This document shows positions 38,411 to 47,877 of a stretch of DNA of 64,000 nt, in pieces; position 1 is the first letter of the stretch, and each line of letters begins with the position of its first letter. The stretch is from Paenibacillus sp. JNUCC32 (GTDB taxonomy: Bacteria > Bacillota > Bacilli > Paenibacillales > Paenibacillaceae). The notes below the pieces were generated by a model. It worked only from the letters and a program-made list of their open reading frames with translations, did not search any database and had not been told where the DNA came from. The stretch spans positions 1,736,001-1,800,000 of the forward strand of contig NZ_CP062260.1 of assembly GCF_014863545.1 (NCBI RefSeq), read 5' to 3'. The position numbers were made by a program, and so were the translations under genes.

Positions 38411-39283
38411 GTGAAAGCCGTATTCAAATACAAAACTCTATATTTTATGATGCTTCCCATCCTGGCCTATTTCCTCATCTTTTCCTTTTATCCGCTGGCC
38501 CGGGGACTTGCCATCAGCTTTCAAGATTACCGGCTGATCGGTGACCGGCCCTTTATCGGTTTCGATAACTATCTGAGGGTACTGAAGGATCCGGTGTTTT
38601 GGGAAGTTTTTCAAAATACGATCGTGATCGGCGCGGGAGGCTTTATCATCAACTTCTTTTTGCCGCTGATTCTTGCGCTCTCCTTAAATGAAGTGGCTTC
38701 CGCCTGGTTCAAAAAAATGACCCAGATGATTGTCTATTTACCTCATTTATTCTCTTGGGTGGTCGTAGGCGGGATGTGGATTCTGCTGTTGTCTCCGGAT
38801 ACAGGCATCGTGAACCAGATCATTCAGCTATTCGGCGGCCAGTCGGTCGGGTTCCTCTCTTCGGATCGTTATGCCCGCACCGTCATGATCCTTACTTCAG
38901 GTTGGAAGGAGATGGGATATACCTGCATTATGTACCTGGCCGCCATCGTAAACATTAATCCCTCGCTGTATGAGGCTGCTAGCATGGACGGCGCCAGTCG
39001 CTGGCAGAAGGTCCGTTACGTCACCGTTCCGATGCTTCGTTCCACCATGAAAGTGGTCATCATGTTAAATGTATTGGGTATCCTGCGTTTGTTCGATCAA
39101 ATATTCGTGATGAGTAATGGCGCCATTGCCAAGAAAGTTGACGTCATTATGATGTACACCTATCAAAAAGGGATATTGGAATTTAGCGTTGGACCTGCAA
39201 CGGCGGCCGGCTTCCTGGTGATTTTGGCAACATTCACGCTGACGTATGTAACAAGAGCGGTGATCCGCTATGATGAAGGGTGA
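38411..39283 (+). CDS. ABC importer permease, LplB type
   Basis: 290 residues from GTG. Six membrane segments and EAA loop YEAASMDGASRWQKVRYVTVPMLRST. The ribosome site is weak (GGTGGTG). Ends just before the second permease, whose ATG is 8 bases after this stop. Confidence 0.92.
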   Translation: MKAVFKYKTLYFMMLPILAYFLIFSFYPLARGLAISFQDYRLIGDRPFIGFDNYLRVLKDPVFWEVFQNTIVIGAGGFIINFFLPLILALSLNEVASAWFKKMTQMIVYLPHLFSWVVVGGMWILLLSPDTGIVNQIIQLFGGQSVGFLSSDRYARTVMILTSGWKEMGYTCIMYLAAIVNINPSLYEAASMDGASRWQKVRYVTVPMLRSTMKVVIMLNVLGILRLFDQIFVMSNGAIAKKVDVIMMYTYQKGILEFSVGPATAAGFLVILATFTLTYVTRAVIRYDEG

Positions 39284-39291
39284 GTCGGTAT

Positions 39292-40158
39292 ATGAAATCA
39301 ATGAATAAAATAAGCTTGCCTGGCCGTTTGTTTGATACGATCAATGTTCTGTTCCTCCTTCTGCTCGTTTTGACTATGGTTATTCCGTTCATAAATACAC
39401 TCGCGCTTGCATTCTCATCCAATTTTGCTTCCATGCAGCCGGGGATCGTACTCTGGCCCAAGGAATTCAGCCTCGAGGGATTCTCCACCGTATGGAACCG
39501 CATGAAGCTTTATTTGCCTTTTACGAACAATGTCATTGTGACCGTTGTCGGTACCTTAGGTCATGTCTTCCTAAGTTCCATGGCGGGCTATGTCCTGATA
39601 CAGAAAGGACTTCCCGGTAAAAAGTGGATGTTAACCGCGATCCTGCTAACGATGATGATTCCAAGCGAGGCGATTATGATACCGCTCTATATCGTGAATC
39701 AGGATTTAGGACTCCTTAACACGCTGTCCTCATTAATACTTTCAGGTTTCGTATCCGGATTCAGTGTCATCCTCATGCGAAATTTCTTTTTGAGTGTTCC
39801 TTACGAAATGTCGGAATCTGCCCGGATTGACGGAGCCGGAGATCCTCGGATCTTCTTTACGATGTACTTGCCGCTTGCGAGCGCAGGACTGGCAACGGTT
39901 ACGCTGTTTGAGTTCGTCAGTCGCTGGAACCAATTCACGCCGGCCGTCCTTTATATCAACGACTCGTCCAAATATACGCTGCAAATCGCGCTGAAATCGC
40001 TCATCGTCGATACCGATTCGACCTCGAGCAATTTCATGATCACGACCAATGTCCGAATGGCGGGGATTGTCATTGCCCTGCTCCCGCTCATCATCATCTA
40101 TCCGTATGTGCAAAAGTATTTTGTCAAAGGAATGTTTGTCGGCGCAAATAAAGAATAG
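39292..40158 (+). CDS. ABC importer permease, LplC type
   Basis: 288 residues from ATG 39292, spaced after AAGGGTGAG; the GTG at 39280 is inside that site. Six membrane segments, EAA-like loop MSESARIDGAGDPRIFFTMYLPLASA, C-terminus KGMFVGANKE. Confidence 0.92.
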   Translation: MKSMNKISLPGRLFDTINVLFLLLLVLTMVIPFINTLALAFSSNFASMQPGIVLWPKEFSLEGFSTVWNRMKLYLPFTNNVIVTVVGTLGHVFLSSMAGYVLIQKGLPGKKWMLTAILLTMMIPSEAIMIPLYIVNQDLGLLNTLSSLILSGFVSGFSVILMRNFFLSVPYEMSESARIDGAGDPRIFFTMYLPLASAGLATVTLFEFVSRWNQFTPAVLYINDSSKYTLQIALKSLIVDTDSTSSNFMITTNVRMAGIVIALLPLIIIYPYVQKYFVKGMFVGANKE

Positions 40159-40180
40159 GCAGAGAAGAGGAGGAATTCAT

Positions 40181-41497
40181 ATGACACAACAAATCGAGCG
40201 GAGGACCACATCGGTTTACAAACGATACATTGAACATTCGGAACAAAGTTCGTACATTGAAATTCCGTTCCAAATGCCACCGGATGTCGAAGAAATTCAC
40301 GTAAGCTATCTGGTGGATTCCCGTGGCGGCGACCCTGCCGAAGCGGTCATTGATCTAGGGATACGGGACGCCGAGAAAGTAAGAGGCTGGAGCGGAGGGG
40401 CTCGTCAGGAATTCAATATCGGTCCGAATACAGCCACCCCGGGTTATCTGCCCGGACTATTGGCCACAGGAGAATGGGCTATTCTCCATAATGCCTACAA
40501 GGTGCCCGCTGAGGGTTGCTTGGTCACGATCGAAATCGAGTTTACCTACAAAACATGGCGCTGGCTGAAGGGAGATCTTCACACGCACAGCGTTCATAGC
40601 GACGGGTCTTATACGCTGGAAGAAAATGCGGCCATCTTGGAAAGCCTAGGCTGCGATTTTATGGCCATGACCGATCATAATACGAGCAGCCAGAACCTTG
40701 CCTATCCGCGCGGGACCTCGGTGCTTATGATACCGGGTACGGAGTTTACGACGAATTATGGTCATAGTAATTTCCTTGGCGTGTCGAGCCCCATGGATGA
40801 TTTTCGCGTATCGGGCATATCCGATGTTCACGAGAAGTTTCGAATCGCCCGCGAGCGGGGGGCCAAGATTGTGCTGAACCATACGCACTGTGATCACTGC
40901 CCGTGGGAGTGGGATTTCGATGTGGATTACGACGGGGTAGAAATTTGGAACGGGCCATGGAGAGAGCACAACAGACGCGCGCTTTCTTGGTGGCAGGAGC
41001 AGCTTGTCGCAGGGAGACGCCTGGTAGCCGTAGGCGGAAGCGATGTGCATCGACCGGATTCCTATGTGAAGCATGCGATGCCATGCGTATGGGTCTGGAC
41101 CCATGAAAAAACGGTGGAGGGTGTTCTAAACGGTATTAAGGATGGCCGCGTCGTGATTACCAATTCGCCAGACGGCCCTTTTGCCAACCTTCAGTGCGGT
41201 GATTACGGGATTGGAGATGAAGTGCCATATGAGCAAGCCAGTCACGAGGTGGTCGTTCAACTGGATGATTTAATGGCGGGCGATCTGATTCGCCTGTACA
41301 GCGAGCGCGGTCTTGAGGCAGAAACTGCTGTCGACTCGGAAGGTGGCGTTATACTGACGTTTGACGCAAAGCATAGATGCTTCTTACGGGCAGAGGTTTG
41401 GCGGCAGTTCGGACAGGCGGATGGCATGTCGATGGCTGTAGTGACAAACCCCATCTATTTTGCTTCGAATGGAGGTACGGCGAAAATAAGTGATTGA
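40181..41497 (+). CDS. PHP-domain metal-dependent hydrolase, CehA/McbA type
   Basis: 438 residues from ATG 40181 (AGGAGGAATT upstream). The N-terminal 125 residues are a beta-sandwich. The PHP catalytic domain follows with GDLHTHSVHSDG (H134, H136), MTDHN (D165, H166), E188 and H195, then LNHTHCDH and GGSDVHRPD. These form a metal site that hydrolyses phosphoesters or related bonds. It lies 22 bases after the importer genes, so it should act on the imported compound, possibly a phosphorylated glycan. No signal peptide. Confidence 0.88.
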   Translation: MTQQIERRTTSVYKRYIEHSEQSSYIEIPFQMPPDVEEIHVSYLVDSRGGDPAEAVIDLGIRDAEKVRGWSGGARQEFNIGPNTATPGYLPGLLATGEWAILHNAYKVPAEGCLVTIEIEFTYKTWRWLKGDLHTHSVHSDGSYTLEENAAILESLGCDFMAMTDHNTSSQNLAYPRGTSVLMIPGTEFTTNYGHSNFLGVSSPMDDFRVSGISDVHEKFRIARERGAKIVLNHTHCDHCPWEWDFDVDYDGVEIWNGPWREHNRRALSWWQEQLVAGRRLVAVGGSDVHRPDSYVKHAMPCVWVWTHEKTVEGVLNGIKDGRVVITNSPDGPFANLQCGDYGIGDEVPYEQASHEVVVQLDDLMAGDLIRLYSERGLEAETAVDSEGGVILTFDAKHRCFLRAEVWRQFGQADGMSMAVVTNPIYFASNGGTAKISD

Positions 41498-41507
41498 AAA
41501 AAATACT

Positions 41508-41521
41508 GGAATGTTCGTTCC
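41508..41521. promoter_or_regulatory. Candidate TetR operator (copy 1)
   Basis: GGAATGTTCGTTCC, an interrupted inverted repeat, is 38 bases before the TetR gene. A near-identical GGAATGAACGTTCC occurs before the MFS gene at 42229. Confidence 0.6.
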
Positions 41522-41559
41522 GAATAGTCTATACTCGTGTTGAGAAGGAGGAGGTATGA

Positions 41560-42144
41560 ATGGGACGGACCAAAGAATTTGACCGTGAGCAGGTGCTTCG
41601 CAAAGCGATGATCGTTTTTTGGGAGAAAGGGTACGAGGGGGCAAGCATACCGGATTTATTGCAAGCGATGGAATTAAGCAGGTCCAGCATGTACGAAACA
41701 TTTCAGGATAAACAAACGCTTTATTATGAGGCCATCCAGCAATACAAAAAAATGTCGCAAAAAAAACGCGATCTGATGAACCATGCCCCTTCTGCGATCG
41801 CCGGGATCCGCCAATATTTTGAACTGCATATCACGAACGCGTTTGCGACGCACGGTGAAGCTTACCCGAACGGATGTCTGATTACGAACGCTTCCGTGGG
41901 TCTGGATGCCATGGATGAGCCCTTGCAGAATACGATTCGCCAAAGCTTTACGGAGCTGGAGCAGCTGTTCTACGAGAAATTAAAAAAGGGCCAGGAAACG
42001 GGCGAAATTTCCCCCGAGAAAGACATAAAGATGCTGTCGTTCCTGCTGCTTAATCTCAACCACGGCATCAACGTGATGGCCAGGATCCAAAGCGACAGCG
42101 ATAAAGTCCGCGGCATGATGAACGCCGTTATCGAGTCGCTGTAG
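41560..42144 (+). CDS. TetR/AcrR-family regulator
   Basis: 194 residues. The HTH is KGYEGASIPDLLQAMELSRSSMYETFQDKQTLYYEA (about 28-63). The C-terminal ligand domain has FATHGEAYPNGCLITNASVG, common in regulators of efflux or reductase genes. AAGGAGGAGG upstream. The MFS transporter that follows carries the same operator motif and is its probable target. Confidence 0.93.
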   Translation: MGRTKEFDREQVLRKAMIVFWEKGYEGASIPDLLQAMELSRSSMYETFQDKQTLYYEAIQQYKKMSQKKRDLMNHAPSAIAGIRQYFELHITNAFATHGEAYPNGCLITNASVGLDAMDEPLQNTIRQSFTELEQLFYEKLKKGQETGEISPEKDIKMLSFLLLNLNHGINVMARIQSDSDKVRGMMNAVIESL

Positions 42145-42209
42145 AGCTTTTTTTTTCATCATTCCGGAACAATCATTCCGATTGGATCCCCCTTGCTTAA
42201 GCATGCAGG

Positions 42210-42242
42210 GGGAACGTATTCCCATATTGGAATGAACGTTCC
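42210..42242. promoter_or_regulatory. Candidate TetR operators before the MFS gene (copies 2 and 3)
   Basis: GGAATGAACGTTCC at 42229-42242 differs from copy 1 only in the two central bases. GGGAACGTATTCCC at 42210-42223 is a related palindrome. Together they span the MFS promoter. Confidence 0.6.
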
Positions 42243-42283
42243 AATATGATTACACTATCATTTTTATAAAAGGAGTGCTTCTC

Positions 42284-43501
42284 ATGAATGTTAATGGAAA
42301 TGCAAAGGGCAAGTTGGAGATTTCCGCGTCCCCCTGGATTATGCTGATTCTTGCTGTTGCGTGCGGCTTGATCGTTGCCAATCTTTACTATACGCAGCCT
42401 TTAGTTGAGTCGATCAGTTCATCTATAGGATTATCTTCAGGAGCCGCAGGGGTTATCGTCACGCTGACCCAAATCGGTTACGGGATCGGCTTGCTGTTCA
42501 TCGTTCCTTTGGGAGATTTGCTTGAAAATCGCAAACTGGTGGTTACGCTGCTGATGCTGACGGCCATCGTCTTAATCTTTGCCGCCGCAGCCCGAAACGC
42601 CGCTCTGTTTCTTGCCGCCTCCTTGTTTATCGGCGTGGGGTCCGTTGCGGCCCAGATCCTGGTCCCTTATGCAGCGCATCTCTCCCCGGAGGAGACGAGA
42701 GGACGCAATGTCGGTAATGTCATGAGCGGACTGTTGTTAGGAATCATGCTGGCCCGTCCGGTTTCGAGTTTGGTGGAAAATTACTTCGGCTGGCATGCTA
42801 TCTTTATGATGTCATCCGCCATTCTCTTCGTGCTGGCTCTGGTTTTGATCAAAGTACTGCCGGCAAGGAAGCCGCAAACAACCGATAATTATCCTGCAAT
42901 CATCACATCCATGCTGGGGCTGCTGAAAACGACGCCGATACTACGTCGCAGGGCGCTGTATCACGCTTTTCTGTTCGGGATGTTCAGCCTGTTCTGGACA
43001 ACGGTTCCGCTTGTATTAACAAGTCCGCTGTATCACTTTTCCTCTGCAGGCGTTGCGTTGTTTGCTTTGGCTGGAGTATCAGGCGCTGCCGCCGCACCGC
43101 TTGCCGGCCGCTTTGCGGATAAGGGTCTGATCCGGCCCGCAACCGGAATTGCCATCGTGCTGGTGATACTATCCGGACTTTTGCCGATCGTGTTTGCCGG
43201 CGGTTCTCTGCTTTCTATCGTGATCCTGGTACTTGCCGCCATCCTGCTGGATATGGGCGTGTCCGCCAATTTGGTGTTGGGACAACGCGCGATTTTCACG
43301 TTGGGAGCCGAGGTGCGGAGCCGGCTGAACGGCTTGTATATGGCGATCTTTTTTGCCGGCGGGGCCATAGGCTCCGCAGCCGGGGGATGGGCCTACGCTA
43401 TGGGCGGCTGGAAAGCGGCGATGTGGCTGGGCGTTCTTTTTCCGGCCTTGGCATTGCTCTACTTTTTGACGGAACGCAGGGTGGAGCGCGGCAGCAAATA
43501 A
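42284..43501 (+). CDS. MFS transporter (YgaY/sugar-efflux or drug-efflux type)
   Basis: 405 residues from ATG 42284, 9 bases after AAAGGAG. Twelve membrane segments; N-terminal [56 protein letters not shown] is typical of the ArsJ/YgaY-like group of exporters. TetR-controlled by context. Cargo unknown. Confidence 0.9.
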   Translation: MNVNGNAKGKLEISASPWIMLILAVACGLIVANLYYTQPLVESISSSIGLSSGAAGVIVTLTQIGYGIGLLFIVPLGDLLENRKLVVTLLMLTAIVLIFAAAARNAALFLAASLFIGVGSVAAQILVPYAAHLSPEETRGRNVGNVMSGLLLGIMLARPVSSLVENYFGWHAIFMMSSAILFVLALVLIKVLPARKPQTTDNYPAIITSMLGLLKTTPILRRRALYHAFLFGMFSLFWTTVPLVLTSPLYHFSSAGVALFALAGVSGAAAAPLAGRFADKGLIRPATGIAIVLVILSGLLPIVFAGGSLLSIVILVLAAILLDMGVSANLVLGQRAIFTLGAEVRSRLNGLYMAIFFAGGAIGSAAGGWAYAMGGWKAAMWLGVLFPALALLYFLTERRVERGSK

Positions 43502-43612
43502 GAAAAAGCGAAGCATGTTTTCATCAAGCGGTTAAAGGATAAATTATAAATAATATGTAGGGTATATGTATCGTAGATAATCCATAATGAGCAATTAAAA
43601 AGAAATGTCGCC

Positions 43613-43627
43613 TAACGTTAAACGTTA
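43613..43627. promoter_or_regulatory. 15-base palindrome over the -10 of the MFS exporter
   Basis: TAACGTT-A-AACGTTA is perfectly symmetrical and touches a TATAAT at 43626-43631. Probably the operator of an unlinked regulator. Confidence 0.5.
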
Positions 43628-43674
43628 TAATGAGTGTAATTCGCGTGAGCGAGACCATACGAAAGGGTGGGACG

Positions 43675-44931
43675 ATGTCAGAAACCGAAGATGCCCAGAA
43701 AATCCATTGGAAAAGGAACATCATTCTCTTTTTAAGCAGCCAAACACTCTCGCTGTTCGGGTCTGCCTTGGTTCAATATGCCATTATGTGGCACATTACG
43801 CTGACGACGCAGTCGGGCATCATGATGACGCTGTATATTATTTGCGGATTCATTCCGACGTTCCTGCTGTCGCCTTTTGCCGGGGTATGGGCGGACCGCT
43901 TCAACCGTAAAACGCTCATTATGATCGCGGATTCCATGATCGCGGTGGTTACGCTGATGTTGGCCATTACGTTTATGCTTGGCTATCAGGCGGTTTGGCT
44001 GCTGTTTATCATTTCCGCCGTACGCGCGCTCGGGGCCGGCATTCAGACTCCAGCGGTCGGAGCCATATTGCCTCAAATCGTGCCGCAAGATAAGCTGACG
44101 AAAGTAAACGGTATTAACGGCAGCCTACAAGCGCTGATCATGTTCGTAGCGCCCATCGTCAGCGCGGGATTGCTCACCGTAGCAACGATCGAAGCGATTT
44201 TTTTTATCGACGTCGTTACGGCTGCGATCGCGATCTTCACATTGTTTGCCTTTCTCAAAATTCCGCTGCACAAAAAGGCGTCGGACACGCAAAGCACGGG
44301 CTATCTGGACGATTTCAAAGAGGGCTTGGCCTACATTAAACAGCATGCTTTTCTCAAGTCGTTTTTTATCTTCTTCGCCTTTTTCTTCGTGCTTATGGCG
44401 CCTGCAGCCTTTCTGACCCCGCTGCAGGTTACCCGCAGCTTCGGGGACGATGTATGGCGCTTGACGGCAATCGAAATCGCGTTTTCCGTCGGCATGATGG
44501 CTGGAGGGGGGATCATTGCTTCCTGGGGCGGCTTTAATAATAAAGTGTACACGATGGCTATAGCCAGCTTCGTCATGGCCGTGTCCACGTTTGCGCTCGG
44601 CATTGTGCCTGTTTTCTGGATTTATTTGGCCATCATGGCTGTATTCGGAGTAGCGATGCCCATATTTAATACGCCAACAACCGTCATGCTGCAGGAGAAG
44701 GTGGATGAAAATTATCTGGGGCGTATATTCGGTGTCTTCGGGATGATTTCGACTTCCATGATGCCTATCGGGATGCTGATATTCGGTCCGCTTGCCGACG
44801 TGGTCAAAATCGAATGGCTGCTGGTCGGTACCGGATTGTTTATGCTCGTGCTTACCGTTTTCTTCATGCGCAATAAGCGATTGGTTGAAGCGGGCATGCC
44901 GCTGCCGCAGGAAGAAGCCTCACCGAATTAA
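43675..44931 (+). CDS. MFS exporter, macrolide-efflux-like (MefA/MFS_3 type)
   Basis: 418 residues from ATG 43675, preceded by AAAGGGTGGG; an in-frame ATG at 43630 overlaps the promoter -10 and lacks a ribosome site. Twelve membrane segments. QTLSLFGSALVQYAIMWHITLTTQSG, FAGVWADRFNRKTLI and SMMPIGMLIFGPLADVV are typical of the MFS_3 group that includes macrolide efflux proteins; substrate is not provable from this. Confidence 0.9.
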   Translation: MSETEDAQKIHWKRNIILFLSSQTLSLFGSALVQYAIMWHITLTTQSGIMMTLYIICGFIPTFLLSPFAGVWADRFNRKTLIMIADSMIAVVTLMLAITFMLGYQAVWLLFIISAVRALGAGIQTPAVGAILPQIVPQDKLTKVNGINGSLQALIMFVAPIVSAGLLTVATIEAIFFIDVVTAAIAIFTLFAFLKIPLHKKASDTQSTGYLDDFKEGLAYIKQHAFLKSFFIFFAFFFVLMAPAAFLTPLQVTRSFGDDVWRLTAIEIAFSVGMMAGGGIIASWGGFNNKVYTMAIASFVMAVSTFALGIVPVFWIYLAIMAVFGVAMPIFNTPTTVMLQEKVDENYLGRIFGVFGMISTSMMPIGMLIFGPLADVVKIEWLLVGTGLFMLVLTVFFMRNKRLVEAGMPLPQEEASPN

Positions 44932-44960
44932 TTTACCGGATCTCATCTCAGTAACATGAA

Positions 44961-44987
44961 AGCCGCATGACATATGCGGTTTTTTTG
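44961..44987 (+). terminator. Terminator after the MFS_3 exporter
   Basis: CCGCAT-GACAT-ATGCGG followed by T7. Confidence 0.85.
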
Positions 44988-45083
44988 TTCTTAACGCATA
45001 ATTATGCCGTTTTGTATACCAGGAAAAGTAGTATATCATAGGGATAACATAGATTAAGTTGAAACATGTGTGCAGGGGGGCTT

Positions 45084-46106
45084 ATGAAAAAAGCAAACGC
45101 TAACTTAATGAAAGAAATCAATTTAAATAATGTTCGCAAAACCATGAAGCGAGTAGAAACGGCGACGAAGCCCCAATTGGCGTCATTGACCAAGCTGAGT
45201 GTGGTTACGGTGAATTCGTTGGTCAAGGAGCTGTACGAGCTTGGGGAATTGTTTGAAGACGATATCGTTCCGTCCAACGGCGGGAGGCCCGCGCTTACCT
45301 ATAGATATAATTATAATTTCAGCCTGGCTCTTGTCGTTTATTTGAAGGAGAAACAGGGAGAAGAGCTGATCTCGGCAACCGTCGTGAATTTGGAAAATGA
45401 TCTGTTGGCCAAAGAAGAATACACCATGCCTGTATTCGATCGACAGCGCTTCTATGAAATCATTGAGCATTACATTGGGCTTTATCCCTCCATCAAGGTG
45501 ATTGGCATCGGCATACCGGGACAGGCCGTCAATGGAGAAATTACGGTAAGCAGTCATCGAGAATTAACCGGGTTTCGCATGATTGAAGAGATCGAATCTC
45601 AATTCGGGCTGCCCGTAATGGTCGAGAATGATGTGAATGCAGCCATTAGCGGTTATTCGATGAAGGAAGATTTGGAAGGGGACCAATGCGTGCTAGGCAT
45701 GTACTTTCCTATGAAATATCCACCCGGTCTAGCTATTTATCTCGATGGGAGGATCGTTAAAGGGAAGAACGGCATGTCGGGCGAGATCAAATTTCTGCCC
45801 ATTGGCCTTGATTGGAATCAAGAGATGACAACGGAGAAGTTTGTGCAAGCTGTGTGTAAAATCATACATACTGTTAATGCCGTCCTGGCACCTGACAAAA
45901 TCGTGATATATCAATACCGAATGGAGGCAGATGCCTGGTCTCAGGCTTGGGAAGCTTATCGGCTTCAACATCCCATGCCTTCTTACCCCGAAGTGGTGTT
46001 GAAGCAGACGTTTCAAGAGGACTTTGAAGCAGGCATGCGCTGGCTAACCCTGCAAGAATTGGAACCGACCCTTGATCTTACAGTTGACCGGAACCCTCGG
46101 AATTGA
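45084..46106 (+). CDS. ROK-family transcriptional regulator
   Basis: 340 residues from ATG 45084 behind AGGGGGG. N-terminal winged helix (about 10-65: NNVRKTMKRVETATKPQLASLTKLSVVTVNSLVKELYELGEL ending in GGRPALTYRYN), then a ROK sugar-kinase-like fold (IGIGIPGQAVNGEI, VMVENDVNAAISGY, GMSGEIKFLP). The normal CxCGxxGC zinc motif of ROK kinases is missing, as often in regulators. An MFS gene with a nested palindrome in its promoter follows. Confidence 0.88.
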   Translation: MKKANANLMKEINLNNVRKTMKRVETATKPQLASLTKLSVVTVNSLVKELYELGELFEDDIVPSNGGRPALTYRYNYNFSLALVVYLKEKQGEELISATVVNLENDLLAKEEYTMPVFDRQRFYEIIEHYIGLYPSIKVIGIGIPGQAVNGEITVSSHRELTGFRMIEEIESQFGLPVMVENDVNAAISGYSMKEDLEGDQCVLGMYFPMKYPPGLAIYLDGRIVKGKNGMSGEIKFLPIGLDWNQEMTTEKFVQAVCKIIHTVNAVLAPDKIVIYQYRMEADAWSQAWEAYRLQHPMPSYPEVVLKQTFQEDFEAGMRWLTLQELEPTLDLTVDRNPRN

Positions 46107-46122
46107 AATTCCGGGGGTTTTT
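46092..46122 (+). terminator. Terminator overlapping the ROK gene end
   Basis: AACCCTCGGAATT-GA-AATTCCGGGGGTT, then T-rich; its 5' arm lies inside the last codons of the ROK gene. Confidence 0.8.
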
Positions 46123-46162
46123 GCGTCTAGAATCTTGACAAAAAAAAGATGCTGCTGCATAT

Positions 46163-46196
46163 TAAATAAATACACTTTATAAAGACAGTTTATTTA
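46163..46196. promoter_or_regulatory. Nested symmetrical operator before the MFS gene
   Basis: TAAATAAA (46163-46170) and TTTATTTA (46189-46196) are perfect inverted arms. They share their exact centre with the palindrome CTTTATAAAG (46175-46184). A strong candidate for the ROK regulator site. Confidence 0.6.
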
Positions 46197-46234
46197 GTGG
46201 AAACGATGCATTTATAATGGGAGAAGGTGTACGC

Positions 46235-47446
46235 TTGGCAACCTGGTTTTTGATTATCATTTATCTGGCTTTTATTAGTTTGGGACTACCCGATTCTTTA
46301 CTTGGATCGGCCTGGCCGGTGATATGGCCCGACATCGGGTCTTCCGTCGGCTCTGCAGGAATCGTGTCCATGGTTATTGCAGGAGGAACCATTGTTTCTA
46401 GTCTGGCAAGCGGCTCTATGATAAAGCGGTTAGGAACAGGGAGAATCACCCTGTTCAGCTGCTTCCTGACTGCAGGAGCACTGCTTGGTTTCTCCTTGGC
46501 TCCCTCTATGGCATGGCTTGTCGTTCTGGCCATTCCACTGGGATTAGGGGCGGGTGCTGTGGATGCCGCTTTGAATCATTATGTTGCTGAAAATTATAAG
46601 GCGCATCATATGAACTGGTTACATTGCTTTTGGGGTGTCGGGGCAACAATGGGGCCCATTATTATGTCCTCTTACATTGCAGATCATAATTCTTGGAGAA
46701 GCGGATATACAGCTGTATCCATAATCCAGTTCTCGCTCGTAATCATTTTGCTCATTACGCTCCCTTTATGGAAACGCGTCGCAGCTATGCGGGAGATTGA
46801 CCGGCCGCAAACCGAAAATGTAGTCGATAATGAAAAGCGCCAACAGGAGCAGATCGTAAAAGCAGGCATATTTCGAATCAGAGGCGTTAAACCAACGCTT
46901 ACGGCATTTTTATTCTATTGTGGAGTCGAAACCACGGTGGGGTTGTGGGGAGCTAGTTACCTTGTCGGTGCTAAACATATTTCAGCCGATACGGCTGCCA
47001 TATGGATTTCTTTATATTACGGAGGTATTACGCTAGGCAGACTGATTACCGGCTTTATCACGCTGAAGGTTGGCAATCGTCTGTTGATCCGCTATGGACA
47101 GCTCATCACCATTCTAGGAGGGATTATCCTTGTGCTACCTCTTAGTGCTTCCTTTTCTCTGACGGGATTCATGCTGATTGGACTTGGCCTTGCGCCCATT
47201 TATCCTGGACTTCTTCATGAAACGCCGTCTCGGTTCGGAAAAGAACATTCGGCCAAGCTGATGGGTTATCAAATGGCCGTCGCCTATACGGGGACCACGC
47301 TGCTTCCCCCCATGTTTGGATTGGTCGCTTCGCAGACAAGCATCGGATTGTTCCCTTCCGTTGTGCTTGCCTTCCTCATCTTCATGTGGCTAAGCGCCGA
47401 GAAAGTGAACCGAATTTTGAGCAAGCAAGCGAACCAAAGGACGTAA
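46235..47446 (+). CDS. MFS transporter, FucP-like sugar permease group
   Basis: 403 residues from TTG 46235, set by GAAGGTG; ATG 46217 has no ribosome site. Twelve membrane segments. LGLPDSLLGSAWPVIWPDIG, GAGAVDAALNHYVAENYKAHHMNWLHCFWGVGATMGP and GLGLAPIYPGLLHETPSRFG match sugar-type MFS proteins related to FucP. With the ROK gene upstream this forms a small sugar-uptake unit. Confidence 0.88.
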   Translation: MATWFLIIIYLAFISLGLPDSLLGSAWPVIWPDIGSSVGSAGIVSMVIAGGTIVSSLASGSMIKRLGTGRITLFSCFLTAGALLGFSLAPSMAWLVVLAIPLGLGAGAVDAALNHYVAENYKAHHMNWLHCFWGVGATMGPIIMSSYIADHNSWRSGYTAVSIIQFSLVIILLITLPLWKRVAAMREIDRPQTENVVDNEKRQQEQIVKAGIFRIRGVKPTLTAFLFYCGVETTVGLWGASYLVGAKHISADTAAIWISLYYGGITLGRLITGFITLKVGNRLLIRYGQLITILGGIILVLPLSASFSLTGFMLIGLGLAPIYPGLLHETPSRFGKEHSAKLMGYQMAVAYTGTTLLPPMFGLVASQTSIGLFPSVVLAFLIFMWLSAEKVNRILSKQANQRT

Positions 47447-47624
47447 TTGTTGGCGCGTCCACCACATGATAACCACAAAGTTGGTGCTATAAGAAAAAGG
47501 AGCTAATGAGCATTAGGTCTACAGATCTTTTATCTATTAGGGCAAGAAAAATGAGGGAATCGATATCAGGCGATTATGAACTTTAAAGTTTACCCAATTG
47601 ATATTATGTCAACTGATCCAAAAG

Positions 47625-47655
47625 ACAGAAGGCTGCCGAAGAGGCAGCCTTCTGT
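47625..47655. terminator. Perfect 13-bp hairpin in the gap before the GH16 gene
   Basis: ACAGAAGGCTGCC and GGCAGCCTTCTGT around GAAGA. It is T-poor downstream, so it is a weak terminator at best. The remaining gap 47447-47877 holds only the cre-like site; no gene seen. Confidence 0.55.
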
Positions 47656-47814
47656 TCATTGTCGTATGGAAAATAACTCTACGCACCATGATTCATTAAT
47701 TTCTGACGGAAAGCCAAGTCTTGTATTTGGGTTATCCAAAATATTGAGACCTCACCCTAAATATGGTACCTATTCATCAGATTAGGAATTCGATAGAATG
47801 AAGACGTCGTCAGC

Positions 47815-47828
47815 TGTAAGCGTTTTCC
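47815..47828. promoter_or_regulatory. cre-like site before the GH16 gene
   Basis: TGTAAGCGTTTTCC matches the cre consensus except at the last base and lies 50 bases before the start codon. Confidence 0.6.
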
Positions 47829-47877
47829 TACAGGCGCTCATGCTGAGAGCACACAATATGAACAAGGGAGGGTATTC

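Noticed and set aside
47576..47785. 69-codon frame before the GH16 gene
   Set aside because: Runs through a perfect hairpin and lacks a ribosome site.
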